This document shows positions 7,300 through 15,603 of a DNA stretch of 34,062 nt, one piece after another (position 1 is the stretch's first letter; each line of letters begins with the position of its first letter). Origin of the DNA: Bacillota bacterium. GTDB taxonomy: Bacteria > Bacillota > Dethiobacteria > DTU022. The stretch spans positions 1 to 34,062 of the forward strand of contig JAAZIN010000091.1 of assembly GCA_012800855.1 (NCBI GenBank). The letters run 5' to 3'. A program made the position numbers and the translations under genes. A model generated the notes under the pieces. That model did not search any database. It was not told where the DNA came from and saw only the letters and a program-made list of their open reading frames with translations.

Positions 7300-9444
7300 T
7301 TGGCTGATGACTGCCTGGAGAAGGAAGCGGCCAGGTTGAGGAGCCTCTTCTGGCCGCAATCCATTGCCGTGGTGGGTGCCTCCGCCGATCCGGCCAAGCC
7401 CGGCGGCAAGGTGGTGGAGCTGCTGCAAAGCTACCGCTATCCCGGCCGCATTTTCCCCATCAACCCGGGTCGGCGAGAGGTGCAGGGGCTGCCCGCCTGC
7501 AGCAGCCTGGCCGAGCTCAAGGAGAAGCCTGACCTGGTCATCGTTGCCGTGGAGGCGGCGGCCGTTCCCGCCATTGCCCGGCAGTGCGCCGCCCTGCAGA
7601 TGAAAAACCTGGTGGTGATCAGCGGCGGCTTTGCCGAGACCGGCACGGCGGGTGCGGCGCTGCAGGAAGAGCTGGCCGCGCTGGCGGCGGCGCATGATCT
7701 GGCCATCCTCGGGCCCAACTGCATCGGCTTCATCAACGCGCTGCAGCCGGCAGCAGCCTCCTTTTCCCTCACCCTGGAAAGCGGCGCGCTGCGCCCCGGC
7801 CCCGCGGCCCTGGTCGTCCAGAGCGGCGGGCTGGGCATCCTGGCCCTTTACCTGGCCGACCTGGAAAAGTTCGGCTTCTCCTACATGATCAGCACCGGCA
7901 ACGAGGCTGGCCTAGATTTTGCGGCGGTGATTAATTTCCTCGTTCACGAGCCCCGGGTGAAGGTCATTGGGGGATACCTGGAGGGGGCCCGGGACGGGGA
8001 GAGGCTTCGCCGTGCCTGCCGGGCGGCGGCGGAGGCGGGGAAGCCGGTGATTCTTCTCAAGGCCGGCGCCTCGCCCGAAGCGGCTGCGGCGATCCGGTCC
8101 CATACCGGGGCCCTGGCCGGATCCCGGGAAGCATACCGGGCATTTTTCCTACGGGAGGGGGTCCTGGAGGTGGAAACCCTCACCGGCCTGCTCTCGCTGC
8201 TCAAGGCCTTCGCCCCCGGCCGCCTGCCCCGCGGCAATCGCGCCGCCGTTTTCTCCCTCTCCGGGGGCATGGGAGTCCTGGCCACCGACCTCTGCGCCGC
8301 GGCGGGGCTGGAGCTGGCCCGCTTTTCTCCGGGAACGGTCCGCGAGCTGAAAAAGCTCATGCCCGCCATTGCCACGGTGGGCAACCCCCTAGACCCCACG
8401 GCGGCCATGCTGACGCGGCTGGCGGAGGTCCGCGCCATCATCGAGACGGTCCTGGCCGATCCGGGAGTGGATCTGTTCATCTTTGCCACGGCCCTCTGGC
8501 GTGCTCCTGGCGCCGCGGCGGGGGAGATGATGGTACAGCTTTTCCGGCAGACGGATAAGCCCTTCTTTGTCATCTGGCCTGGCTGCCTCCCCGAGGCCCG
8601 GGAGATCATCTGCGAAGGCGGCATTCCCTTCTTCAGCGAGCTCAAGGAGGGAGTCGCCGCCGCCGCGGCCACGTGGCGCTATGCCCTAATTCAGCAAAAG
8701 CGCAGGAAAAAGAGAAGGGGCATGCCTTTCTTTTCTTCGGAAGCCCGTCGGCAGGCGGAAATCCTGCGGTCAAAAAGATCCGCCCGCGGCGGGCTGAAGC
8801 TCACCGAGCCGGAGGCGAAGCAAGTCCTGGCCGGGCTGGGGATTGCCGTGCCGCGCGGCGAGCTGGTCGGCTCGCTGGAGGAGGCCCTTGCTGCCGCCGA
8901 AAGGATTGGCTACCCCGTGGTGCTGAAAGCCGTTTCGGCGGAGCTGCTCCATAAAACGGAGGCCGGCGCCGTCAGGCTGGGAATAGGCGACACCGCCATG
9001 CTGCGCCAAGCCTGGGAGGAGATGGAGCGCGAGCTGGCCCGCAGGGCCCCCGGGATTGAACTCTCCGGTTGGCTGGTGGAGGAGATGCTCCCCGTGCGCC
9101 TGGAGATGATTGCCGGGGCCAGGAGGGATCCCCTGCTGGGCTCAATGGTGCTGCTTGGCCTGGGCGGCATTTACGTGGAGCTCTTTCGCGACCTGGCCAT
9201 GCGCCCGGCGCCGCTGGAGCCGGAGGAGGTGCTGGAGATGCTCGGCGAGCTGAAGAGCGCTCCCCTGCTGCAGGGCTGGCGCGGGGCGCCGCCGGTGGAC
9301 ACCTCCTCCCTGGCGGAGGCGGTATCGCGCTTCTCCTATTTTGCTGTCGCCCTTGGCGAGAGCTACCGCGAAATGGAGATCAACCCCCTCGTCATTTGCT
9401 CCGACGGACGCGCCGTGGCTGCCGACGCGGTGATTCTTTTCTGA
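7300..9444 (+). CDS. ADP-forming acetate/acyl-CoA ligase, fused alpha-beta
   Basis: NDP-forming acyl-CoA synthetase that interconverts acyl-CoA, ADP and phosphate with the free acid, CoA and ATP. It can thus harvest ATP from fermentation products. The 714-residue fusion has an N-terminal CoA-binding Rossmann domain (SIAVVGAS at 21-28), succinyl-CoA-ligase-like domains (NCIGFIN at 140-146; QSGGLG at 174-179) and the loop SHTGALAGS with probable phosphohistidine H268. The C-terminal half, from about residue 490, is an ATP-grasp domain (LGLGGIYVELFRD, EMEINPL). Start: TTG at 7300 with GGAGGGG upstream; a lysine/arginine-rich linker near 465-475 joins the halves. Substrate range (acetate, branched-chain or aryl acids) cannot be read from sequence. 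It is compatible with the amino-acid fermentation suggested by the kam operon. Confidence 0.87.
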   Translation: MADDCLEKEAARLRSLFWPQSIAVVGASADPAKPGGKVVELLQSYRYPGRIFPINPGRREVQGLPACSSLAELKEKPDLVIVAVEAAAVPAIARQCAALQMKNLVVISGGFAETGTAGAALQEELAALAAAHDLAILGPNCIGFINALQPAAASFSLTLESGALRPGPAALVVQSGGLGILALYLADLEKFGFSYMISTGNEAGLDFAAVINFLVHEPRVKVIGGYLEGARDGERLRRACRAAAEAGKPVILLKAGASPEAAAAIRSHTGALAGSREAYRAFFLREGVLEVETLTGLLSLLKAFAPGRLPRGNRAAVFSLSGGMGVLATDLCAAAGLELARFSPGTVRELKKLMPAIATVGNPLDPTAAMLTRLAEVRAIIETVLADPGVDLFIFATALWRAPGAAAGEMMVQLFRQTDKPFFVIWPGCLPEAREIICEGGIPFFSELKEGVAAAAATWRYALIQQKRRKKRRGMPFFSSEARRQAEILRSKRSARGGLKLTEPEAKQVLAGLGIAVPRGELVGSLEEALAAAERIGYPVVLKAVSAELLHKTEAGAVRLGIGDTAMLRQAWEEMERELARRAPGIELSGWLVEEMLPVRLEMIAGARRDPLLGSMVLLGLGGIYVELFRDLAMRPAPLEPEEVLEMLGELKSAPLLQGWRGAPPVDTSSLAEAVSRFSYFAVALGESYREMEINPLVICSDGRAVAADAVILF

Positions 9445-9524
9445 TGCCCGGCCCTCGTTCAGGCCGGAACGGGCATGGCCCTCCCCTGGCGCCTCAAAAG
9501 GGGCGGGTGGTCTTCACATACCGG

Positions 9525-10064
9525 CTAGGCGGAAGGGGGCTGGGGCCTGCCCAGGCCCTGCTGCAGATAGCTCTGCGCCAGCCGGCGGTAGGAGGCGGCG
9601 CTGCTTGACACCCACATAAGCGAGGTGCCGGCGACCTCTTTCTTGATTTTAGCTGGCGCCCCCGCGGCCAGGTGGCGGGGCGGGATGACCGTGCGGTCGG
9701 TGACCACGCTGCCGGCGGCGATCATGGCCTCCTCGCCGATCTCGCAGAAATCCTGCACCACGGCCCGCATCCCGATGATCGCCCCTCGCCCGATGCGGCA
9801 GCCGTGCAGCACGGCGCTGTGCGCCACGGTGACATTTTCCCCGATAACCGTTTCGCAGTCGGGCATGACGTGGATGACGGCGTTGTCCTGGATGCTGCTG
9901 CCGCGGCCGATTCGGATCCGCCCGAAATCGCCGCGGATGACCGCGCCAAACCAGATGCTGGCTTCGTCCTCCACGATGACATCGCCAATAATCGCCGCGC
10001 CGGGGGCGATGAACACGTTTTTGCCGATCTGGGGTTTCTTCCCGCCGTACTCCAGGATGATCAT
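9525..10064 (-). CDS. Gamma-carbonic anhydrase family protein
   Basis: Left-handed beta-helix hexapeptide-repeat protein of the gamma-carbonic anhydrase/YrdA-PaaY group. From the ATG at 10064 it has 179 residues. The metal-site histidines of the family are present as H65 (AVIHV), H82 and H87 (VAHSAVLHGC), and the IRGD turn with R44 and D46 is intact. Repeats of the type IGxxxxI run to about residue 140, then a helical tail follows. AAAGGAG sits eight bases before the chosen ATG; ATG at 10070 and GTG at 10082 are less well spaced. It stands alone, convergent to the acyl-CoA ligase and divergent from larB. Carbonic anhydrase activity is plausible but many family members lack it. Confidence 0.88.
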   Translation of the reverse strand: MIILEYGGKKPQIGKNVFIAPGAAIIGDVIVEDEASIWFGAVIRGDFGRIRIGRGSSIQDNAVIHVMPDCETVIGENVTVAHSAVLHGCRIGRGAIIGMRAVVQDFCEIGEEAMIAAGSVVTDRTVIPPRHLAAGAPAKIKKEVAGTSLMWVSSSAASYRRLAQSYLQQGLGRPQPPSA

Positions 10065-10268
10065 GGCCATCTCTCCTTTCACCTGCCCTTAATTCCCTTT
10101 CTGTCGCGGCAATTCCTGTTATATTCTGAATTGTTGTGCCGTTTGTTCCAACATGGCTTTTGACCTGCGCTTCGTCTATGCTCTTGCTTCCTGTCTCTTG
10201 CATTTGGGGACGCCGCTGAGGCGCGGCTTTTGGTGCCCTTTCCACCCGCAGGAAAGGACCGGGCTTTG

Positions 10269-10277
10269 TGGTATAAT
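10269..10277 (+). promoter_or_regulatory. Extended -10 promoter of larBC
   Basis: TGGTATAAT matches the extended -10 consensus. A transcript starting near 10284 would begin almost at the ATG at 10286, which has no room for a ribosome-binding site. This supports the GTG at 10310 as the larB start. A GCCGC/GCGGC hairpin followed by TTTT (10212-10231) lies upstream with no plus-strand gene before it. Confidence 0.55.
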
Positions 10278-10309
10278 GTGCAATAATGGCAGAGCGGGGA
10301 GGTGCCGCG

Positions 10310-11074
10310 GTGCAGGACAGCTACCGCAGGCTTTTGGAGCAGATCCGCGAGGGCCGGCTCAGCGTGGAGCAGGCGCTGCAGAAGCTGCGCGCCCTGCCGT
10401 ACGAGGATCTCGGCTACGCCAAGGTCGATCACCGGCGCCTTCTCCAGAAGGGCTTTCCCGAGGTCATCTACGCCCCCGGCAAGACCGTGGCCCAGATTAA
10501 GGAGATTGCGCGCCGCCTCTACGACAGGGCGGTGCCCGTGCTGGTCACCCGCGCCGAACCTCCCGTTTATGAAGCCCTGCGCGAGGAGTTTTCCGGCGCG
10601 GAGTACCACCCCGAAGCCCGCGCCGTGGTCATCAGGACCGCCGAAAAGGCGGCGCCGAAGGGCTGCGTGGGGGTGGTCACCGCCGGGACGGCCGATCTCC
10701 CTGTGGCCGAGGAGGCCGCCTTGACGGCGGAGCTCATGGGCTGCCGCGTCTTCCGCCTCTACGACGTGGGAGTGGCCGGGCTGCACCGCCTCTTTGACCG
10801 CCTGGATCTCCTGTTCCAGGCGCGCGCCCTCGTTGTTGTCGCCGGGATGGAGGGGGCCCTGCCCAGCGTTGTGGGCGGCCTCGTCGCCTGCCCCGTCATT
10901 GCCGTGCCCACCAGCGTGGGCTACGGGGCTCATTTCAACGGCCTGGCCCCGCTCCTGGCCATGCTGAGCAGCTGCGCCCCCGGCGTCGCCGTGGTCAATA
11001 TAGACAACGGCTTTGGGGCCGGCTACATGGCCGCGCTGATCAATCTCTCCGGGGAAGGTGGCGGCGCAGATTGA
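10310..11074 (+). CDS. larB: Nickel-pincer cofactor biosynthesis protein LarB
   Basis: LarB carboxylates and hydrolyses nicotinic acid adenine dinucleotide to the pyridinium-3,5-biscarboxylate mononucleotide, the first step to the nickel-pincer cofactor of lactate racemase. The 254-residue protein shows the AIR-carboxylase-like region with GTADLPVAEEAALTAELMG and DVGVAGLHRL, and the C-terminal GLVACPVIAVPTSVGYGA segment typical of the family. The GTG at 10310 is chosen because GGGGAGG lies seven bases upstream; the in-frame ATG at 10286 has no such site. Its stop overlaps the larC start, so the two are translationally coupled. larA and larE are not in the window, so the client enzyme (lactate racemase or another LarA-like isomerase) must be elsewhere. 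Confidence 0.92.
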   Translation: MQDSYRRLLEQIREGRLSVEQALQKLRALPYEDLGYAKVDHRRLLQKGFPEVIYAPGKTVAQIKEIARRLYDRAVPVLVTRAEPPVYEALREEFSGAEYHPEARAVVIRTAEKAAPKGCVGVVTAGTADLPVAEEAALTAELMGCRVFRLYDVGVAGLHRLFDRLDLLFQARALVVVAGMEGALPSVVGGLVACPVIAVPTSVGYGAHFNGLAPLLAMLSSCAPGVAVVNIDNGFGAGYMAALINLSGEGGGAD

Positions 11075-12300
11075 GCGGGGCCCTCAGTGGAAGCAAAATT
11101 GCCTATTTCGACTGCTACAGCGGCATCAGCGGCGACATGATCCTGGGCGCGCTAATAGACTGCGGCCTGGAGCTGAGGCAGCTGCAGGAGCTGCTCTCCG
11201 GCCTCAAGCTGCCCGGCTATCGCCTGGAGGCGAAAAAGGTTGTCCGCCATGGGCTGGCCGGCACCGACGTGCAGGTCCTTACCGACCCTGCCGCCCACCG
11301 GCACCGCCGGCTGCCCGAAATCAAAGAGCTGCTTCGGCAAAGCGATCTTCCCGCACCGGTAAAGGAAAACAGCATCGCCGTTTTCGAAAGCCTGGCTGCC
11401 GCCGAGGCCGCGGTGCACGGCGTATCCATCGACGAGGTTCACTTCCACGAGGTCGGCGCCGTGGATGCCATTGTGGACGTTGTCGGCAGCGCCGGCGGGC
11501 TCTACCTGCTGCAGATCGGGCGGCTCTACTGCTCTCCCCTGCCCCTGGGCGGCGGCATGGTCAGATCTGCCCACGGCCTGCTGCCCCTGCCGGCGCCGGC
11601 GGTCATGGAGCTGCTCCGCAAGCGTCGCGTCCCGGTGTACGGCTGCGACACCCGCCACGAACTGGTCACTCCCACGGGGGCGGCCATCGTCACCACCCTG
11701 GCCGAAGCTTTCGGGCCGCCGCCGCCCTTTGAGCTCGAGGCGGTGGGCTGCGGGTCGGGGAAGCTGGATCCCGGCTATGCCAACTACCTGCGAATCTTTA
11801 CCGGGCCCAGCGCCGCCCCTGTCCCCTTCAACCGGGAGCCGCTCTTCATCATTGAAGCCAACATCGACGACCTCAATCCCGAAATATACGGCTATCTCAT
11901 GGAGCGTCTTTTTGCCGAGGGCGCCTGGGATGTCTACTACACGCCCCTCCAGATGAAGAAGAACCGCCCGGCGGTGAAGTTGACCGTGCTGGCGCCGCCG
12001 CAGCGCCTCCACTGCCTAGTGGAGACGGTGTTCCGCGAAACGTCCACCCTGGGGCTGCGCGTCTTGGAGGCGCAAAAATTTGTCTGCCGGCGCGCCACGG
12101 AAATTGTGGACACCGAGTGGGGTCCCGTGCGAGTCAAGCTGGTGCCCGCCGAGGGATCCGGCGCCCCGCTTCACTATGCCCCCGAATACGAGGACTGCTG
12201 CGCCATCGCCCGGCGCACCGGCCTCCCCCTGAAGGAGATCTACCGCCGGGTGGAACTCTCCTTCAGGATGAAGCGCCGGCAGGACGCAGAAACAGAGTAG
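11071..12300 (+). CDS. larC: Nickel insertion protein LarC
   Basis: LarC is the CTP-dependent cyclometallase that inserts nickel into the bisthiocarboxylate pincer nucleotide. The 409-residue protein has the family's N-terminal DCYSGISGDM, the FHEVGAVDAIVD block, HELVTPTGAA, and the C-terminal half with ANIDDLNPEIYGYLMERLF and KKNRP. LarC is split by a programmed frameshift in some lactobacilli; here it is one uninterrupted frame. It starts at a TTG whose TGA overlap with larB (TTGA) indicates coupling. GGGGAAGGTGG upstream supplies the ribosome-binding site. CodY follows after 154 bases but has its own promoter. Confidence 0.92.
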   Translation: MSGALSGSKIAYFDCYSGISGDMILGALIDCGLELRQLQELLSGLKLPGYRLEAKKVVRHGLAGTDVQVLTDPAAHRHRRLPEIKELLRQSDLPAPVKENSIAVFESLAAAEAAVHGVSIDEVHFHEVGAVDAIVDVVGSAGGLYLLQIGRLYCSPLPLGGGMVRSAHGLLPLPAPAVMELLRKRRVPVYGCDTRHELVTPTGAAIVTTLAEAFGPPPPFELEAVGCGSGKLDPGYANYLRIFTGPSAAPVPFNREPLFIIEANIDDLNPEIYGYLMERLFAEGAWDVYYTPLQMKKNRPAVKLTVLAPPQRLHCLVETVFRETSTLGLRVLEAQKFVCRRATEIVDTEWGPVRVKLVPAEGSGAPLHYAPEYEDCCAIARRTGLPLKEIYRRVELSFRMKRRQDAETE

Positions 12301-12402
12301 CCTCCTTCCCATCCCCGGCCAAAGCTCAGGCAAGAAACACTTTGTCCTTTCCCTGGACAATGAAGGCAAAGAGGTATTTTACCATGATCTGTGGGAATAT
12401 TA

Positions 12403-12431
12403 TTGACATATTAAATATTGTGTAATATAAA
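12403..12431 (+). promoter_or_regulatory. Strong sigma-A promoter of codY
   Basis: TTGACA (12403-12408) and TATAAA (12426-12431) are separated by exactly 17 bases, close to consensus, in an AT-rich island about 24 bases before the GTG start. No clear CodY box (AATTTTCNGAAAATT) is visible here, so autoregulation is not supported. Confidence 0.8.
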
Positions 12432-12454
12432 TTAAACATGGGGGTGATTGGCAA

Positions 12455-13279
12455 GTGTTAGAAAAATCACTACTGGAAAGGGTCAGAATGGTCAACCGGA
12501 TCATCCTGCACTGCGCCAGGCAGGGACCGGACATAAATTACGCCGCCGGCATCCTGGCCCATGTCTTTAGCGGCAGCGTTTTCCTGGTGGATGAGACGGG
12601 TAGGCTGCTCAGCGATCTTTCAGGCCAGGAGATGGCCTGCACGCAGCTGAAGGAGTACCTGGCGGCAAAAAGGGCCCTGCCGGCTTATTATAACCTCTCA
12701 GCGCTGCTCGGGGACGGCGGGCCGCGGGTTAACGAGAGCTACCGCCTTTCAGCCTGCCCCCTGTCAGGCAAAGAAAAAACCCCCTGTCCCTACGGCGATA
12801 TCTACATTCTCCTCTTTCCCCTTTACGGCGGGGTGGAGCAACCGGCTTCGCTCCTGGTGCGCCGGCATGAAAAACCCTTTACCGATGACGATCTCCTCCT
12901 GGCCGAAATTGGCGCGGCGGTTGCCGCTATGATATTGATGCGCCTTGCCAAGGCGAAACTGGAAGAAGAGAAGTGGTATCGCACCATGGCTGGGGTGGCC
13001 TTTGAAAGCCTCTCCTTCTCCGAAGTGGAAGCCATTGAGGAGATATTCAAGAAGCTTACCGAGAATGAAAATATCGTTGTGGCCAGCAAAATTGCCGACG
13101 ATCTGGGCATTACCCGCTCCGTCATTGTGAACGCCCTGCGGAAATTTGAAAGCGCCGGGATCATTGAGTCAAGATCGCTGGGCATGAAGGGAACCTATAT
13201 CCAGCTGAAAAACCCCTGCGTCCTGGAAGAGATTGCCGGGCGCTCAGCCAAGTTGAAGGCGGCCTTTGAAAGGCAGTAA
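12455..13279 (+). CDS. codY: Global transcription repressor CodY
   Basis: GTP- and branched-chain-amino-acid-sensing regulator that represses nutrient-scavenging and stationary-phase genes in Firmicutes. The 274-residue protein has the N-terminal GAF-type sensor domain (about 1-150), a helical linker and the C-terminal winged helix-turn-helix. The block from about 207 to 250 (VASKIADDLGITRSVIVNAL followed by the ESRSLGMKGTY wing) is nearly diagnostic. It starts at GTG 12455 with GGGGGTGAT upstream. In many Firmicutes codY follows xerC-hslV-hslU; here it is monocistronic between larC and a convergent DUF1287 gene. The sensor half is divergent and contains extra cysteines (C101, C111), so ligand preference could differ. 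Confidence 0.95.
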   Translation: MLEKSLLERVRMVNRIILHCARQGPDINYAAGILAHVFSGSVFLVDETGRLLSDLSGQEMACTQLKEYLAAKRALPAYYNLSALLGDGGPRVNESYRLSACPLSGKEKTPCPYGDIYILLFPLYGGVEQPASLLVRRHEKPFTDDDLLLAEIGAAVAAMILMRLAKAKLEEEKWYRTMAGVAFESLSFSEVEAIEEIFKKLTENENIVVASKIADDLGITRSVIVNALRKFESAGIIESRSLGMKGTYIQLKNPCVLEEIAGRSAKLKAAFERQ

Positions 13280-13303
13280 GCCCTGCCTTGCAGCTGTCTG
13301 GGC

Positions 13304-13999
13304 CTACTCCTCCTTGGGGAAGCGGTAATGGCCGATGATCTCCCAGCGCAGCAGGCAGTCTTCTTCCCGGGCGATGCCGATGTTGTGAATGACCAGGGGG
13401 ATGCCGCGTGCATTGGTGCGGTCCGAGATTATTCCCGTATGCTGCTCTCCGCCGGGGAAGCGCCAGTAGACTATATCACCGTGCCGCCACTGATCCAGGG
13501 TGGCCTCCGTAACCTCCAGGGTCAGCTTCTCTCCAAAGCGCTCAAAAAAGAACATCTGGTTTTGCGTTCGCCGGTGATCAATATTGGGGTCGGGGCCGTC
13601 AAGGCCCCAGAGCTGCGGGTAAAGCTCAAAATTGCGGCGCATATCCTCATGGATCAGCTCCTGCAGATCAAAGCCCGCCGCCCGCAGCGCCCGGATGACC
13701 ACATCCGTGCAGGCGCCTACCGACGGATCGACGTCGCCTCCGGGATAGCTTATGGCCTGGTAGGAGGCGTCGTAGCGAGTCCCCTTTTCCACTTCTTTTC
13801 TTGCACCCAGGAGAATAAGATCGTAAACGGTGCGCTCCGCCGGAGGAATTTTTTCCACCGGCGAGGGTTCCTTGAAACCGGGGGCGGCGCCCGGCGGGAA
13901 AAACGGCTCCAGCCGGAGCAGAGCCGCGGCGGCCAGGAGAATTAGCGCGGCGGCGGGGAGAAGTAGCCACAGGATTGGTTTTGCCGGTCGCCCTTCCAT
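13304..13999 (-). CDS. DUF1287 family exported protein
   Basis: A 231-residue protein with one N-terminal membrane segment or uncleaved signal (ILWLLLPAAALILLAAAALL), a Pro-rich spacer and a DUF1287 domain. Family landmarks are YPGGDVDPSVGACTDVVIRA, a HEDM turn, PNIDHRR and GGEQHTGIISD. C97 and H187 are candidate catalytic residues in an NlpC/P60-like arrangement, suggesting a cell-wall or peptide hydrolase; no activity is proven for the family that I can cite. The ATG at 13999 is preceded by AAGGAG at rather short spacing. It is monocistronic and convergent with codY, only 24 bases apart. Confidence 0.82.
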   Translation of the reverse strand: MEGRPAKPILWLLLPAAALILLAAAALLRLEPFFPPGAAPGFKEPSPVEKIPPAERTVYDLILLGARKEVEKGTRYDASYQAISYPGGDVDPSVGACTDVVIRALRAAGFDLQELIHEDMRRNFELYPQLWGLDGPDPNIDHRRTQNQMFFFERFGEKLTLEVTEATLDQWRHGDIVYWRFPGGEQHTGIISDRTNARGIPLVIHNIGIAREEDCLLRWEIIGHYRFPKEE

Positions 14000-14081
14000 G
14001 TCTCCTTAATTCGCGCTTTCAAGCCTTTATCCTGCAGCACTGTGTAAAGAGATGATGAACTTAAATAAAAGCTGTTTTTTG

Positions 14082-14110
14082 TTGACAGTACTAAGAGCAG
14101 TTGCTAAAAT
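14082..14110 (+). promoter_or_regulatory. Sigma-A promoter for the UPF0316-murI unit
   Basis: TTGACA (14082-14087), a 17-base spacer and TAAAAT (14105-14110) preceded by TGC give a near-consensus promoter 34 bases before the start of the first gene. It probably drives the UPF0316 gene and murI, and perhaps gerM. Confidence 0.78.
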
Positions 14111-14144
14111 CTCTCGGTACAGTTGAGAAACAGGAGGGTTGGCC

Positions 14145-14672
14145 TTGCACTTGCCCTTGCACCTGAGTTGCTTGATTATTTTTACCTGCAGGGTAGTGGA
14201 TGTGAGCCTGGGCACGGTGCGCATTATCTACCTTACCCGGGGGCAGAGTAAGCTCGCCGCGGCAATCGGCTTCGTGGAGATGATCATCTACATGATCGCC
14301 CTGAGCACGGTCATGGGGAACCTGGACCATCCCGTCAACGTGGTTTTCTATGCCCTGGGCTTTGCCGTGGGCAGCTACGTGGGCAGCAAGATTGAAGAGA
14401 TGATTGCGGTGGGCTATGTCAACGTGCAGGTAATTACCAAGGAGCGCTGCAACGGCATGGAAGAGGAGCTGCGGCAGGCCGGCTTTGGGGTCACCGCCGT
14501 GGATTGCAGCGGCATGGAGGGGCCCCACCGCATTCTCTACGTCATGCTCAAGAGGCGCGACCTCCCCTCCTTTCTCAAAACGATCCGGCAACTGGACAAG
14601 GATGCCTTTATCTCCATCTCGGACACCCGCAAAATAGTGGGCGGCTACTTCAGCCAGGTTAAGGCCAAGTAA
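14145..14672 (+). CDS. UPF0316/DUF2179-type membrane protein
   Basis: Small integral membrane protein with three predicted membrane segments in its first ~80 residues and a soluble C-terminal DUF2179-like domain. The CRVVDVSLGTVRIIYLTRG start, the ALGFAVGSYVGSKIEEMIAVG segment and the ending SDTRKIVGGYF are typical of UPF0316 proteins. Function is unknown; the domain is thought to bind a small ligand. It has 175 residues from the TTG at 14145, spaced seven bases after AGGAGG. The TTG at 14139 used by a longer frame touches the ribosome-binding site and is rejected. It is 21 bases upstream of murI and probably co-transcribed with it. Confidence 0.82.
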   Translation: MHLPLHLSCLIIFTCRVVDVSLGTVRIIYLTRGQSKLAAAIGFVEMIIYMIALSTVMGNLDHPVNVVFYALGFAVGSYVGSKIEEMIAVGYVNVQVITKERCNGMEEELRQAGFGVTAVDCSGMEGPHRILYVMLKRRDLPSFLKTIRQLDKDAFISISDTRKIVGGYFSQVKAK

Positions 14673-14693
14673 TCGCTTTCTGGGGGCTTGCAT

Positions 14694-15500
14694 ATGACGG
14701 CTTCTGCGTACAAAGCCATCGGCATTCTCGATTCCGGCGTGGGCGGGTTGACCGTGTTCCAGGAGATAATTCGCCAGCTGCCCCACGAGAAGATCATCTA
14801 TTTTGGCGACACCGCTCGCATGCCCTACGGGCCCCGCCCCGATGAAGAGGTGCGCCGCTTTGCCCTTCAGATCATCGATTTTTTGCGGAACCAGGAGGTC
14901 AAGATGGTCGTCGTGGCCTGCAACACGGCCACGGCGGCGGGGCTTTCCCACTACCGGGCCCATTGCGACATTCCCGTCGTGGGCGTGATCGAACCGGGGG
15001 TGCGCGCCGCCCTGACCTATACCCGTAGCGGGCGCATCGGTGTCATCGGCACCGCGGGCACAATCCGCAGTTCGGCCTACCAGAAGGCGCTACAGGAAGC
15101 CCGGCCGGATGTGCACATCATCGCCAAGGCTTGCCCCCTTTTTGTCCTGCTGGTGGAAAACGACCTCGTCCATACCCCCGAAGCGGAGCAGGTGGCCGAG
15201 GTCTACCTCGCTCCCTTCAGGGAGGCGGCCGTTGATACCCTCATTCTCGGCTGCACCCACTACCCGCTCATGTCAGACCTGATCCAGAGCACGGTGGGGC
15301 CGCAGGTCCAGCTGGTCAATTCCGCCGAGGAGATCGCCCGTGAAGTGAAGGACATTCTTGATAAGCAGGGGCTGCATAATCCCCTGAAATGCTCCGACCC
15401 GGGCTACCGCTTCTTTGTCAGCGGGAACCCCCATTCCTTTAAGGAAATCGCCTCCAAGATGCTTCGCCGCCACATTGAGGCATACCAGGTCCTCCTGTAA
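14694..15500 (+). CDS. murI: Glutamate racemase MurI
   Basis: Cofactor-independent racemase that makes D-glutamate for peptidoglycan. The 268-residue protein carries DSGVGGLTV (12-20), GDTARMPYG and the two catalytic cysteines C76 (ACNTAT) and C187 (GCTHYPL). The ATG at 14694 follows GGGGG by seven bases; a TTG at 14688 is less likely. The neighbour downstream is gerM, as in the Bacillus racE-gerM-rph-rdgB group. Confidence 0.96.
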   Translation: MTASAYKAIGILDSGVGGLTVFQEIIRQLPHEKIIYFGDTARMPYGPRPDEEVRRFALQIIDFLRNQEVKMVVVACNTATAAGLSHYRAHCDIPVVGVIEPGVRAALTYTRSGRIGVIGTAGTIRSSAYQKALQEARPDVHIIAKACPLFVLLVENDLVHTPEAEQVAEVYLAPFREAAVDTLILGCTHYPLMSDLIQSTVGPQVQLVNSAEEIAREVKDILDKQGLHNPLKCSDPGYRFFVSGNPHSFKEIASKMLRRHIEAYQVLL

Positions 15501-15603
15501 AGCCGCACCGGCCGGCGCAGGCCTTTCCCGCAGGGGCATATTTGCCGCTTCTTATTTATATATATTACTGATATGGTACAACCCCGGGCGGGAGAGGAGA
15601 GCA

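Noticed and set aside
10212-10231. Terminator-like hairpin with TTTT upstream of larB
   Set aside because: No plus-strand gene precedes it, the stem is only 5 bp and the T-run is short; a small RNA is not supported.
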